64,000 bases of DNA from Clostridia bacterium (GTDB taxonomy: Bacteria > Bacillota > Clostridia > Christensenellales > Borkfalkiaceae): contig JAFQEA010000008.1 in the NCBI GenBank assembly GCA_017399185.1, forward strand, positions 62,001-126,000. Reading direction: 5' to 3'. The position numbers and the translations under genes were made by a program. Every line of letters begins with the position of its first letter. Within the stretch, counting starts at the first letter, position 1. Below the pieces are notes generated by a model that was not told where the DNA came from, did no database searches, and was given only the letters and a program-made list of their open reading frames with translations. Of the stretch, positions 1 to 8,233 are shown piece after piece.

Positions 1-37
1 CCAATTGTCAATAAAATTATATGTTATACTCAATAAA

Positions 38-67
38 AAAGCGGTGCAAAAAGCCATGCACCGCTTT
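38..67 (-). terminator. terminator of the SDR gene
   Basis: An 11-bp stem (AAAGCGGTGCA / TGCACCGCTTT) with an 8-nt loop lies 13 bases past the stop codon. It is followed by a U-run when read on the minus strand, which is typical of an intrinsic terminator. Confidence 0.85.
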
Positions 68-79
68 AATTTTAGTTTT

Positions 80-880
80 TTATGGTCTTAAGCCCAAGCC
101 GCCTTCAAAGGTTAAGGTTTCACCCGTCATATACTTAAAGTCAGGGTGTGCAAGCTGAACGCAAGCCCTACCAATTTCCTTTTCAGGGTCAGCAAAGTGT
201 CCGCATGGCGGTGCTTTAACGTTTGCCTTGAAAGCTTCGGGATAAGCGTTCTTGAATTGTTCTAATTGCTGTGTCCAAGCAAGCGGACAGATAACGTTAA
301 CGGTGACGTTATCCTTTGCCCATTCGGTTGCGGCAACACGTGAAAGACCGCGGATACCTTCCTTTGCGGCAGCGTAAGCGCATTGACCAAAGTTGCCAAA
401 AAGGCCAGCCCCACTTGCAAAGTTGATTACCGTGCCTTGCGTTTTAACAAGGTGTGGATAGCACGCCTGCATATAATAAAAGGTTGCGTACAAGCCGCTG
501 TACATTGCAAGGTCAAATTGCTCGGTCGTATGGTTTGCAAGCGTAACGCCCGATGCCGATGCTTGCGCGTTATTGATAAGCACGTCAATTCTGCCAAATT
601 CTTCAATAGTTTTAGCAATAACGTTTTCAACGACGGCCTTGTTGTCAGCGCCGGCGTTCACGTCAGCCTGAATAGCCAAAACCTTGATGCCGTAAGCACC
701 TTCAAGCGCGGCTTTAGCGTCTTCAAGTTTTTTAACGTTTCTGCCTGTAATAACAAGATTACAGCCTTCCTTGGCGTAAGCCGTTGCAATGCCGTAACCG
801 ATTGAACCGCAGCTACCGTCGGTTAAAACCGAATAGCCTGCGCCCGTGATAATTGCAGTTTTACCTTGTAAAAAGCCCAT
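80..880 (-). CDS. SDR-family oxidoreductase
   Basis: A 266-residue short-chain dehydrogenase/reductase, a cytosolic NAD(P)-dependent oxidoreductase of unknown substrate. Visible motifs are an N-terminal ITGAG nucleotide-binding start, the NNA motif (LINNAQ), an active-site YAAAK and a C-terminal GLGLRP tail. The glycine-rich loop is unusual: about ten residues (SVLTDGSCGS) sit between TGAG and the IGYGIA helix, so the canonical TGxxxGIG is stretched. Family and length are clear. The exact reaction (3-oxoacyl-ACP reductase-like or sugar alcohol dehydrogenase-like) is not. It is monocistronic, with its own terminator. Confidence 0.85.
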   Translation of the reverse strand: MGFLQGKTAIITGAGYSVLTDGSCGSIGYGIATAYAKEGCNLVITGRNVKKLEDAKAALEGAYGIKVLAIQADVNAGADNKAVVENVIAKTIEEFGRIDVLINNAQASASGVTLANHTTEQFDLAMYSGLYATFYYMQACYPHLVKTQGTVINFASGAGLFGNFGQCAYAAAKEGIRGLSRVAATEWAKDNVTVNVICPLAWTQQLEQFKNAYPEAFKANVKAPPCGHFADPEKEIGRACVQLAHPDFKYMTGETLTFEGGLGLRP

Positions 881-1074
881 TTTTATTTACCCCTATACAT
901 ATTTATAGTTACATTTTATATCATAAACCGCGTGCTGTCAACCCTTTTTCAAAAAAAAGGGCACGCTAAAAAGTGATATCCTTAGCGGAAAATTTGAAAG
1001 TCACACTAAGTGCGAGCATCTCATTTGACTAGTAAAATGCACTTGGGCTAAGCCCAACCCCTTATTACACGCAG

Positions 1075-1122
1075 AAAGAGCAAACACGCAAGACTAAAAT
1101 CTTGTATGTCTGCTCTTTTTTT
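1075..1122 (+). terminator. orphan terminator-like hairpin
   Basis: AAAGAGCA pairs with TGCTCTTT and runs into seven Ts on the plus strand, with an inner CAAGA/TCTTG stem. No plus-strand gene lies upstream (881-1074), so it would end an unrecognised short RNA or be a leftover of a lost gene. Confidence 0.45.
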
Positions 1123-1126
1123 GTTA

Positions 1127-1328
1127 GTGATGTTTTTGCTAACGCAAAAGTGATGTTATGCTAAGCATAATGATGTTGCTCGCAAATGCTCGCAGTGATG
1201 TGATGTTTGCATACTACGCCGTCAGGCGTAACATCATTCACGCAGTGAACATCACTGACGAAGTCAACATCACTTGCCCTGGGGGCAAACATCGTTTAGC
1301 GTGAATACTCCGTTAAGAGTATCACGCT
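1127..1328. repeat. hairpin array A1 (linker GTGATGTT, then AACATCAC)
   Basis: Small hairpins with different stems (TTTTGC-taac-GCAAAA, TTATGC-taa-GCATAA, ACGCC-gtca-GGCGT, TTCAC-gca-GTGAA, TGAC-gaa-GTCA, TTGCCC-tgg-GGGCAA) are separated by a constant linker. The linker reads GTGATGTT at 1127, 1150, 1170 and 1200, then turns to its reverse complement AACATCA(C) at 1230, 1248, 1266 and 1286. A longer hairpin (AGCGTGAATACTC / GAGTATCACGCT, 1298-1328) closes it. The 881-1359 gap otherwise shows no gene. Confidence 0.8.
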
Positions 1329-1359
1329 AAATTGCGCGCCCTAAAGTTTACTTGCTAAA

Positions 1360-2196
1360 TTAAGCTAATTTTAAAATTGTCGCGTTGGAAACGCTGTCAG
1401 TAAGCGCCCCTGCGGTGTTACCGCCAACGTAAACGTCGGCCCCGGTTTGGTTAACAATAGAAAAATTGGTGGCTGCGTCTGTTAAGGTTATTACCGCATA
1501 GCCGTTTACAGGCAAATATTCCGACCCTACAAGCTTTGATGCCTGCCCGTAAACGTTGCCGTCACCGTCTGTCAAGCTAAACAAAACCGCTGTGTCTTCA
1601 ACGGCGGTACCCGTATTGTCCGCGCGTGTGTAAACGTTAAACAAAACAAGGTAAGTGCCTACGTCGTTAAAGGTAAAGGTATTGTTCGTCGCGTCAAGCG
1701 TTACTAAATTGGTTTGGTCAAGGGGTTCTTCGGTTAAGGGGACGGTGGCGTTATTGGCTATTGCTGTTTCTGTTGTAGGCGTGCTGGAAGCTAATACAGC
1801 AGTATCCAAAGTGCCGTCTAAACCCGCAGGGCCTTGTGGACCGGCAGGACCTATTGGACCTTGTGGGCCTGTTGCACCTGTTGCGCCCGTTTCACCGGCA
1901 GGGCCTTGTGGACCGGCAGGACCTATTGGACCTTGTGGGCCTGTTGCACCCGTTTCACCTGCAGGGCCTTGCGGACCGGCAGGACCTATTGGACCTTGCG
2001 GGCCGACAGCACCTTGCGCGCCTTGCGGACCTTGTGGACCTATTGGCCCTTGCGGACCTTCAGGACCGCGTACACCGTAAGCTCTTACCTGATTACATAC
2101 GTTAATGGGATAAGGTCTATAATTAAAGCTGTTACGCTGATTCTGTTGGTTGTTTCGGCAGGGATTGCAGCCAAAAATATCGTAAAGTTCAAACAT
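1360..2196 (-). CDS. collagen-like (BclA-type) protein
   Basis: A short Cys-containing N-terminus (FGCNPCRNN) is followed by about 28 uninterrupted Gly-X-Y triplets ([16 protein letters not shown] units) and a C-terminal beta-rich, C1q/TNF-like domain of about 150 residues ending NATILKLA. This is the layout of exosporium filament proteins such as BclA, so a spore-surface role is inferred and fits the sigG gene in this window. The start at 2196 was chosen for its AAGGGA Shine-Dalgarno five bases upstream; ATG at 2220 or TTG at 2235 would extend the protein in the same frame. Near-identical triplet blocks make the middle prone to copy-number change. Confidence 0.85.
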   Translation of the reverse strand: MFELYDIFGCNPCRNNQQNQRNSFNYRPYPINVCNQVRAYGVRGPEGPQGPIGPQGPQGAQGAVGPQGPIGPAGPQGPAGETGATGPQGPIGPAGPQGPAGETGATGATGPQGPIGPAGPQGPAGLDGTLDTAVLASSTPTTETAIANNATVPLTEEPLDQTNLVTLDATNNTFTFNDVGTYLVLFNVYTRADNTGTAVEDTAVLFSLTDGDGNVYGQASKLVGSEYLPVNGYAVITLTDAATNFSIVNQTGADVYVGGNTAGALTDSVSNATILKLA

Positions 2197-2301
2197 AAAT
2201 TCCCTTGGGCATTTGCCCATTTTATTATATGCCAAAACAGATAAAAGGTTTAAATTAACGTATGCAAATATGATAATATATTAAATTATAAATCAAGAAA
2301 A

Positions 2302-2324
2302 GTCTTTGTATAGGTCGATTAATA
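2302..2324 (+). repeat. dispersed CTATARG repeat, copy 1
   Basis: Sequence GTATAGGTCGATTAATA matches the family core CCTATARGYCGATTA. It lies between the collagen-like gene and the hup terminator. Confidence 0.55.
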
Positions 2325-2351
2325 ACATATTTTTTATCAAAAAGCAAAAAT

Positions 2352-2377
2352 AAAAGCCCCCAAAGTCGGGGGCTTTT
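2352..2377 (-). terminator. hup terminator
   Basis: A perfect 10-bp stem AAAAGCCCCC / GGGGGCTTTT with a 6-nt loop lies just past the HU stop codon. Confidence 0.9.
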
Positions 2378-2388
2378 AGCGTTTTAAA

Positions 2389-2664
2389 TTAGCCGTTAAA
2401 GCTGTCCTTAAATGATTTACTGAATTTTAAAACTGGTTTTTTGCTTTCTTCAATGTGGATTTTTTCACCCGTAGCAGGGTTAATACCTTCTTTAGCGGGT
2501 ACTTCCTTAAGCTCAAACGTACCAAAGCCAACAAGTGCAACTTTGTCGTTATCCTTTAAAGCTTCTTCAATAACTTCAATAATCGCGTTATAAGCGTCGT
2601 TCATTTGTGCTTGTGTCAAGCCTGCCTTGTGCGCTGCAATTTTAACTAATTCGGTTTTTGTCAT
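2389..2664 (-). CDS. hup: HU-family DNA-binding protein
   Basis: A 91-residue histone-like nucleoid protein that bends and compacts DNA as a dimer. It starts MTKTELVKIAAHKAG and carries the family signature GFGTFELKEVPAKEGINPATGEKI, with the DNA-intercalating proline in the arm. The start is the ATG behind GGAGGAAAATT; an upstream in-frame TTG falls inside that ribosome-binding site. It has its own promoter (2707-2735) and terminator, so it is monocistronic. Confidence 0.95.
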   Translation of the reverse strand: MTKTELVKIAAHKAGLTQAQMNDAYNAIIEVIEEALKDNDKVALVGFGTFELKEVPAKEGINPATGEKIHIEESKKPVLKFSKSFKDSFNG

Positions 2665-2706
2665 AATTTTCCTCCGCAAAGTTATTTGACTGTAAGTCCT
2701 ATATTA

Positions 2707-2735
2707 AATATATACCAAAACGCGCAGTTTGTCAA
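2707..2735 (-). promoter_or_regulatory. hup promoter
   Basis: Minus strand TTGACA, 17 bases, TATATT, about 45 bases upstream of the HU start codon. Confidence 0.8.
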
Positions 2736-2872
2736 TACGTTTCAAAAAAATAATGCCCAATTTAGCAAAAAATATACCTAAAACGCGGGTTTAATATCAT
2801 TTTTTGAGATTATCTTGCAAAAACCGATTAAAAGCGGCTTAAAAATCAATTATGCCATTTTATAAAAAAGTC

Positions 2873-2901
2873 TTGACAGTATAGTATAATTTAGGTATAA
2901 T
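2873..2901 (+). promoter_or_regulatory. promoter of the aminotransferase gene
   Basis: A perfect TTGACA-N17-TATAAT. It implies a leader of about 130 nt, long for a simple gene. Confidence 0.85.
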
Positions 2902-2969
2902 TTTATTTAGAATAAAATTTTACCGCACCGCTTGTTTTTGATGCGTTAAAATTTCAAAAATGTAAAAAA

Positions 2970-3027
2970 AGATTGGTTAAACGGCTTATAGCCCCACTTT
3001 TTGATAAAATCGCATACAAAACCAATC
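2970..3027 (+). promoter_or_regulatory. structured leader of the aminotransferase mRNA
   Basis: AAGATTGGTT at about 2970 and AACCAATCTT at about 3018 form a perfect 10-bp inverted repeat. It encloses a reverse-orientation copy of the dispersed repeat (ACGGCTTATAGCCCCAC, 2980-2997). The stem ends a few bases before the AAAGGG ribosome-binding site, so it could gate translation. No known riboswitch was recognised. Confidence 0.45.
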
Positions 3028-3040
3028 TTAAAGGGATATA

Positions 3041-4219
3041 ATGTTAAACCAAAAATACTTAAACCTTGGCGTTCGCCGCAGCGATATCAGGGAGCTTTTT
3101 GAATACGCAAAAGCCTTAAAAGCCGAAATCGGTGAAGAAAACGTTTTTGACTTCAGCCTTGGCAACCCAAGTATCGCCCCGCCAAATTCGGTTAACGAAT
3201 CAATAAAAAGCATGGTTGACAGCGTTAATGCAACCACCTTGCACGGTTATACTTCAGCGCAGGGCGATTTTAACGTGCGTAAAGCAATTTCAGATTCCAT
3301 TAAGCAAAAATTTGACTTTTTTATGCCGACTGACAATATCTATATGACGTGTGGCGCGGCGGCATCGCTTACGATAACCTTATGTGCACTCTGTCAAGCC
3401 GGTGATACCGTTTTGGGCTTTAAGCCATACTTTCCGGAATATGCTGTGTTCACACAAACTTCGGGCGCGACCTTTATCCCTGTTGACGGCGATAAAGGTT
3501 TAGATATCGACCTTGTTAATTTTGAAAAGTCCATCAATAAGTCGGTTAAAGCCGTAATTATCAACAGTCCAAATAACCCAAGCGGCAAGATATATAGCCT
3601 AGAAAAGCTTAATGCGTTAGCGCAGATTTTGTGCAATAAGTCCAAAGAGCTTGGCCATCCGATATACTTGATTTCTGACGAGCCTTATAGGGAAATTTCT
3701 TACGGTAAAGAAGTGCCTTTTATCCCGGCAATTTACGATAACACTATCGTTTGCTATTCCTTTTCAAAGTCCTTATCACTCCCGGGTGAGCGTATTGGTT
3801 ATATCGCCGTAAGCCCAAAGGCTTATGATAGTCAAAACGTTTACTATGCCATAATGGGTGCGGGCCGTGCACTTGGTTACGTTTGCGCGCCGTCACTTTT
3901 CCAAAGGGTTATTGCAAACAATCTGTTTGCAGTTGCCGCGGTCGAGCTTTATCAAAAAAATCGTGACGCACTTTGTGACGGTCTTAAAAAACTAGGCTAC
4001 ACCTTTATTAATCCCGACGGCGCGTTCTATCTTTTACTTAAAGCGCCCGACGGTAACGGAAAAAACCTATCAGACCTTGCTAAAAAGCACAATATCATAA
4101 TGCCGTCAGGCGAAAGCTTCGGCGCACCCGAATACGTAAGGATTTCTTACTGCGTATCCTATGACACCATAATTAATTCCATGCCCGCCTTCAAAACCCT
4201 TCTTGAAGAGTATAAATAA
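3041..4219 (+). CDS. PLP-dependent aminotransferase (class I/II)
   Basis: A 392-residue fold-type I transaminase of the AspC/AlaT-like group. Visible features are the NSPNNPSGK substrate-loop motif, SDEPYREI with the cofactor-contacting Asp and Tyr, and SFSKSLSLPGERIGY containing the Schiff-base lysine. It transfers amino groups between an amino acid and a 2-oxo acid in the cytosol. The substrate cannot be read from sequence; the N-terminus resembles proteins often annotated as aspartate aminotransferase-like. RBS AAAGGG precedes the ATG. It stands alone behind a strong promoter and a structured leader. Confidence 0.9.
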   Translation: MLNQKYLNLGVRRSDIRELFEYAKALKAEIGEENVFDFSLGNPSIAPPNSVNESIKSMVDSVNATTLHGYTSAQGDFNVRKAISDSIKQKFDFFMPTDNIYMTCGAAASLTITLCALCQAGDTVLGFKPYFPEYAVFTQTSGATFIPVDGDKGLDIDLVNFEKSINKSVKAVIINSPNNPSGKIYSLEKLNALAQILCNKSKELGHPIYLISDEPYREISYGKEVPFIPAIYDNTIVCYSFSKSLSLPGERIGYIAVSPKAYDSQNVYYAIMGAGRALGYVCAPSLFQRVIANNLFAVAAVELYQKNRDALCDGLKKLGYTFINPDGAFYLLLKAPDGNGKNLSDLAKKHNIIMPSGESFGAPEYVRISYCVSYDTIINSMPAFKTLLEEYK

Positions 4220-4435
4220 CAGTTCAAAATAAAATAGATACCACACACAACATCGCAAAATATCATTTTTTGTTAATGAGTTGTGGTTTCAGGTGGGTTT
4301 GGCACTAAAAAAGTGCAAAAGCCAATTAATTATCCGTTTTATCCATAAAAGTACAACTAAAAAGTATAGACTTAAAGCGTAAATTAATTTATAATATTAA
4401 CAATAACAACAGACTAACGTTCAGGAGATTTTATT

Positions 4436-5455
4436 ATGAAAGTAGTAACCTTTGGTGAAATTATGTTAAGACTTGCCCCAGAAGGCTATCTTAAATTTTT
4501 ACAAGCTGACAAGTTCTGCGCAACCTTTGGCGGTGCTGAAGCAAACGTAGCGGTATCACTTGCAAACTACGGTGTTCCTGTAGATTTTGTTACCAAATTA
4601 CCTGCACACGACATTGGTCAATACGCAGTTAACTCACTCCGCTTTTTCGGTGTAAACACAGAAAAAATCGTTCGCGGTGGCCCACGTGTTGGTATTTACT
4701 ATTGCGAAAAGGGTGCAAGCCAACGCCCAAGCAAGGTTGTTTACGACAGAGCAGGCTCATCAATCGCAACGGCTAAAAAAGGCGACTTTAACTGGGCGGA
4801 AATTTTTGACGGCGCAGATTGGTTCCACTTTACAGGCATTACACCTGCACTTTCACCAGAAGTTGCTGAAATCTGCTTGGAAGCATTAACCGAAGCTAAA
4901 AAGAGAAACATCGTAACGTCTTGCGACTTAAACTACCGCAAAAAACTTTGGACGCGTGAAGAAGCAGGCGCAACCATGGCAAAGCTTTGCCCACTTATTG
5001 ACGTTTGCATTTCTAACGAAGAAGACGCAAAAGACGTTTTCGGTATCGTTGCAGATAACACCGATATCACAAGCGGTAAGCTTGACTACGAAGGCTATAA
5101 GTCAGTTGCAAAACAGCTTAAGGAACGTTTTGGCTTTAAGCACGTTGCAATCACTTTAAGGGAAAGTATCTCTGCAACCGATAACAACTGGGCTGCAATG
5201 CTTTACGACGGGGAAGAATGTTACTTCTCTAAAAAGTATGCCGTACACATCGTTGACCGCGTTGGCGGCGGCGACAGCTTCGGCGCAGGCCTTATCTATG
5301 CCTTAATCAATAATTACGATAGCCAAAAAGCAATCGAATTTGCAGTTGCGGCAAGCTGCTTGAAGCACTCAATCGAAGGTGACTTCAATATGGTAAGCGT
5401 TCCTGAAGTTGAAGCTTTAGCTAAAGGCGACGGCTCCGGCAGGGTTCAAAGATAA
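4436..5455 (+). CDS. kdgK: PfkB-family sugar kinase, 2-keto-3-deoxygluconate kinase-like
   Basis: A 339-residue ribokinase/PfkB-superfamily kinase. The N-terminus has the GEIMLRL...FGGAEANVA substrate motif and the C-terminus has the ATP/anion-hole signature DRVGGGDSFGAGL with the catalytic Asp. Length and the N-terminal motif fit 2-dehydro-3-deoxygluconokinase, which makes KDPG for the Entner-Doudoroff/uronate route. No KDPG aldolase is beside it, so substrate assignment rests on family resemblance. RBS AGGAG lies upstream, and a terminator hairpin follows at 5470-5499. Confidence 0.8.
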   Translation: MKVVTFGEIMLRLAPEGYLKFLQADKFCATFGGAEANVAVSLANYGVPVDFVTKLPAHDIGQYAVNSLRFFGVNTEKIVRGGPRVGIYYCEKGASQRPSKVVYDRAGSSIATAKKGDFNWAEIFDGADWFHFTGITPALSPEVAEICLEALTEAKKRNIVTSCDLNYRKKLWTREEAGATMAKLCPLIDVCISNEEDAKDVFGIVADNTDITSGKLDYEGYKSVAKQLKERFGFKHVAITLRESISATDNNWAAMLYDGEECYFSKKYAVHIVDRVGGGDSFGAGLIYALINNYDSQKAIEFAVAASCLKHSIEGDFNMVSVPEVEALAKGDGSGRVQR

Positions 5456-5469
5456 CTTAAATAAAATAC

Positions 5470-5499
5470 AAAAGGCTTTGCATATCGCAAAGCCTTTTT
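5470..5499 (+). terminator. kdgK terminator
   Basis: Stem AAAAGGCTTTGC / GCAAAGCCTTTT followed by Ts, just past the stop codon. Confidence 0.9.
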
Positions 5500-5576
5500 A
5501 AATTTAATAAAAGGTTTTTGCGTTTGCCAAAACCTGACCACAATTCTTAATTTTCATTCTTAATTTTTGATTAAAA

Positions 5577-5600
5577 ACCCACCTATAAGCCCGTTATTAG
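5577..5600 (+). repeat. dispersed CTATARG repeat, copy 2
   Basis: CACCTATAAGCCCGTTATTAG, a near match to the core, lies between kdgK and the next gene. Confidence 0.55.
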
Positions 5601-5621
5601 CACTTTTTTATATATTAAAGC

Positions 5622-5652
5622 CCAACTCAACCAAGCGTTGAGTTGGTTTTTT
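5622..5652 (+). terminator. terminator hairpin
   Basis: A perfect 10-bp stem CCAACTCAAC / GTTGAGTTGG with a 5-nt loop and six Ts. No gene lies between it and the kdgK terminator. Confidence 0.75.
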
Positions 5653-5662
5653 ATAAAACCTA

Positions 5663-5691
5663 TTGCAATGTGTATATGCGTATGCTATAAT
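5663..5691 (+). promoter_or_regulatory. promoter of the lipoprotein gene
   Basis: TTGCAA-N17-TATAAT, 33 bases before the start codon at 5724. Confidence 0.75.
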
Positions 5692-5723
5692 AAAAATACA
5701 ACTAAAAGTAAAAGGGGGATTTT

Positions 5724-6215
5724 ATGATGCGTAAAACAGGTAAATTATTTTTAATCTTTGGTATGATTATTTGCATTTTGTTTGCCACAGGTTGTTTATC
5801 AAGTGGTAACGATCAAAATCAAGGCGGTGATACACTACCGTACGTCTGGATTGATTATATATATAGTAACGGCGATGGGCGATTAGTTGAAAATAAACTC
5901 ACTGTTAGAGTTAAGCAGTATGGTTTGCAACCAGTCTCAAATTTATATCTAAGCATTTTTATTGATAATGAAGAAGAAGCAATTGAGTCGTTTGAGATTC
6001 CAAATGATAAGAAAGAAAGGTTTTTTGAATATTTCATAACTGACTATGATATACACGAATATATTAAGTTTGAGGTATCTTATGATTTTATAGGTTCAGC
6101 TTATATGATAGATCACGTAAATGAAATACTATATATCTATGGATATGATAATGAAGATCGCTTTGTCATTACTAAGATATTTGAAGATGGATTTCACGAA
6201 CTAGAAGAACTTTAA
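5724..6215 (+). CDS. putative lipoprotein
   Basis: A 163-residue secreted protein. A lipobox (LFATGC) ends a 20-residue hydrophobic signal, so it should be a membrane-anchored lipoprotein facing the cell exterior. The mature part is acidic and beta-rich, with many Tyr, Asp and Glu (ITDYDIHEYIKFEVSYDF). No family was recognised. RBS GGGGG precedes the ATG pair at 5724/5727. A short broken reading frame follows 18 bases downstream with its own strong RBS, so the two were probably co-transcribed. Confidence 0.75.
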   Translation: MMRKTGKLFLIFGMIICILFATGCLSSGNDQNQGGDTLPYVWIDYIYSNGDGRLVENKLTVRVKQYGLQPVSNLYLSIFIDNEEEAIESFEIPNDKKERFFEYFITDYDIHEYIKFEVSYDFIGSAYMIDHVNEILYIYGYDNEDRFVITKIFEDGFHELEEL

Positions 6216-6233
6216 GTATATAGGAGGTGGTAT

Positions 6234-6426
6234 ATGAAAAGAATCGTTATTAACAATAACCGAAACGAATATGGGTGCTATGGTTATAAATGGTGCTAAA
6301 TATTCGGCAAGCGGTAGTTATATGCTGCCGGACGGGACTGCTATTTTGGTTGAACAAGACGTTGACGCGTACTTTGCAGGAACGCTTGTATTTTACGATC
6401 AAGATGAAATACCTTTAACTGAATAA
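6234..6426 (+). pseudogene. small protein gene with a one-base frameshift
   Basis: A strong RBS (TAGGAGGTGG) precedes ATG 6234, but that frame stops after 21 codons. Removing one A from the AAAA tract directly after the ATG restores a continuous 63-residue frame ending at 6426 (starts MKESLLTITETN, includes GSYMLPDGTAILVEQD, ends DEIPLTE). Internal ATG 6271 would give the last 51 residues. This is a natural frameshift, a slippage-prone start or a sequence error. No family recognised. Confidence 0.5.
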
Positions 6427-6470
6427 ACTAAAAAGGGATAGCCTGCGGCTATCTTTCAGTTCTAATTAAA

Positions 6471-6498
6471 AAAGGACTATCCAGTTGGATAGCCCTTT
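6471..6498 (-). terminator. terminator of the phosphoribosyltransferase gene
   Basis: Stem AAAGGGCTATCC / GGATAGTCCTTT on the minus strand, followed by Us, directly past the stop codon. Confidence 0.85.
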
Positions 6499-6503
6499 GT
6501 GTT

Positions 6504-7049
6504 TTATACGTTAAAAACAGGGATTTTTGCAAGATAGATAACGTCAGTTCTGTCAGCCGCGTCAGCTTCTGCTAAAACAAACGCTTTTTTGTGGATAATA
6601 CCGCCGGCAAGCTCAACAAGCTTTTCTAAACCCAAAAGTGAAGCGCCTGTTGAAACAACGTCGTCAACGATACCAACCTTTTTACCCTTTAAAAGGTCAA
6701 CGTCGTGCTTGGATAGATACAAATGCTGTTCTCTGCCTGTGGTGATGGAGCTTTCAATCAAAATCTCGATACCGTCTTGCATATAAAGCTTTTTGGTCTT
6801 TCTTGCGGCGGCGTAATAATCGTGACCAAGCTCACGCGCGATAACGTGGGTCAGCTGTAAGCCTTTTGATTCTGCTGTAATCAAAACGTCACAATCTTCA
6901 AGGTGCTTTGCTAGTGCCTTACCGCAATGCTCTGTAAGCTTTTGATTGCCGTGCAGATTAAAAAACGCAATCTTTAAGCTTGGTGAAATCGGTAATATTG
7001 GTAAGCTTGCTTCGTAGCCTGCGATATCAACTTTTAAAATGTCCTTCAT
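6504..7049 (-). CDS. type I phosphoribosyltransferase
   Basis: A 181-residue PRPP-dependent enzyme of the adenine/xanthine/orotate phosphoribosyltransferase class. The PRPP-binding loop VGIVDDVVSTGASL is at about residues 125-138, and ITAESKGLQL forms the first substrate loop. It probably salvages a purine base, making it Apt-like by length and order. The loop wording differs enough from textbook Apt that the base is left open. RBS AGGAGCGACTT lies before the ATG. It stands alone with a terminator. Confidence 0.8.
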   Translation of the reverse strand: MKDILKVDIAGYEASLPILPISPSLKIAFFNLHGNQKLTEHCGKALAKHLEDCDVLITAESKGLQLTHVIARELGHDYYAAARKTKKLYMQDGIEILIESSITTGREQHLYLSKHDVDLLKGKKVGIVDDVVSTGASLLGLEKLVELAGGIIHKKAFVLAEADAADRTDVIYLAKIPVFNV

Positions 7050-7282
7050 AAGTCGCTCCTAAAAAAATGGCTTTTGTAAGCCGTGCTTTTTGAAAAAAGC
7101 ACCTTTTTATTATAGCACAAAACAATATTATTGCAAGCGTTTGGCAATATTTTTAGATAATGCGCAAAAAAAATTAAAATAAGGTAAAAGGGAATAATTA
7201 TTTTTTTGTTGCCAATAATACTTAACACCCGTTTGATTTTAGTGTGCTTTTTGCTTGTCTAAATTAAGCGATAAAGTTAAAA

Positions 7283-7306
7283 ATCCGTCTATAGGTCGGT
7301 TATCGC
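7283..7306 (+). repeat. dispersed CTATARG repeat, copy 3
   Basis: CGTCTATAGGTCGGTTATCGC, in the gap before sigG. Confidence 0.65.
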
Positions 7307-7381
7307 AGGTTTTTTATAAATAATTAACACTTTAAAATAAAAAGCCCCTTAAAGCTTGGTACATACAAAAAGGGGGATTTA

Positions 7382-8152
7382 ATGAACAAAAGTGTTTGTA
7401 TTTGCGGTGTTAATACCGCCACCTTGCCAAAGATAAACGCAACCGAATGTGAAAAGCTGCTTGTTGCCGTCAAGCGTGGCGATAAAGGCGCAAAGGATAA
7501 GCTTGTTATGGCAAACGTAAGGCTTGTGTTGTCGGTTATAAAGCGCTTTAATAACAGCGGGGTATCAAGTGACGATATGTTCCAGGTTGGGTGCGTTGGA
7601 CTTATTAAAGCCGCCGATAATTTTGACTTAAGCGTTGGTGTTAAATTTTCCACCTACGCAGTGCCAATGATTATTGGTGAAATTAAAAGGTTTTTGCGTT
7701 CAAAAAACAGTATGCGCGTTTCAAGGAGTATCCGCGATACAGCCTACAAGGCGTTAAAGATGCGGTGCGAAATCGAGCGCGATAACCAAGAAGCCACGGT
7801 TTGTGAAATTGCACGCCGTTTAGACGTTGCCGAGAGCGAAGTTGCTTACGCGCTTGATGCAATTTCCGACACGGTGTCCCTTTATGATCCTGTTTTTAAC
7901 AAGCAAGGGGATACCTTAATGATTGTTGACCAGCTTGCCGATGAGTTTAACACCGACGAACGCTGGAGCGAGTCGGTTGCCTTAAATAACGCTATAAAAG
8001 ATCTTGACGAGCGTGAGCAAAAGATACTTTATTCCCGTTACTATCTGGGTAAAACACAGACTGAAATATCATCGGAAGTCGGCTTATCCCAAGCGCAGGT
8101 TTCCCGCATTGAAAAAACCGCGCTAAAAACCATAAAGGCAAAAATATCATAA
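7382..8152 (+). CDS. sigG: sporulation sigma factor SigG
   Basis: A 256-residue sigma-70-family factor that directs late forespore transcription. The diagnostic N-terminus CICGVNTATLPKI matches SigG rather than SigF. Region 2 (NVRLVLSVIKRFNN, DDMFQVGCVGLIKAADNFDLSVGVKFSTYAVPMIIGEIKRFLR) and region 4 (LGKTQTEISSEVGLSQAQVSRIEKTAL) are complete. Its presence implies the organism can form endospores. The RBS AGGGGG (7371) can pair with GCCCCTT (7344), so translation may be gated. The ylmC gene follows, as it often does in Clostridia. Confidence 0.95.
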   Translation: MNKSVCICGVNTATLPKINATECEKLLVAVKRGDKGAKDKLVMANVRLVLSVIKRFNNSGVSSDDMFQVGCVGLIKAADNFDLSVGVKFSTYAVPMIIGEIKRFLRSKNSMRVSRSIRDTAYKALKMRCEIERDNQEATVCEIARRLDVAESEVAYALDAISDTVSLYDPVFNKQGDTLMIVDQLADEFNTDERWSESVALNNAIKDLDEREQKILYSRYYLGKTQTEISSEVGLSQAQVSRIEKTALKTIKAKIS

Positions 8153-8154
8153 AA

Positions 8155-8180
8155 AGTCAGCCTATAAGCCGATTAGCGGC
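8155..8180 (+). repeat. dispersed CTATARG repeat, copy 4
   Basis: CAGCCTATAAGCCGATTAGC, starting three bases after the sigG stop codon. It is an exact match to the core. Confidence 0.75.
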
Positions 8181-8200
8181 GTTTTGTAATAATTTAAAGC

Positions 8201-8229
8201 CCTGCATAATATAATAATGCAGGACTTTT
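8201..8229 (+). terminator. hairpin between sigG and ylmC
   Basis: CCTGCAT pairs with ATGCAGG, followed by ACTTTTT, as an intrinsic terminator would. The right arm contains the AGGA used as the ylmC ribosome-binding site, so the hairpin may also mask translation of ylmC. Confidence 0.6.
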
Positions 8230-8233
8230 TATT

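Noticed and set aside
1655..2244. Long plus-strand open frames opposite the collagen-like gene
   Set aside because: They are rich in Pro, Cys, Trp and Arg, exactly as expected from reading the complement of Gly-X-Y codons, and lack RBSs. The minus-strand frame is the gene.
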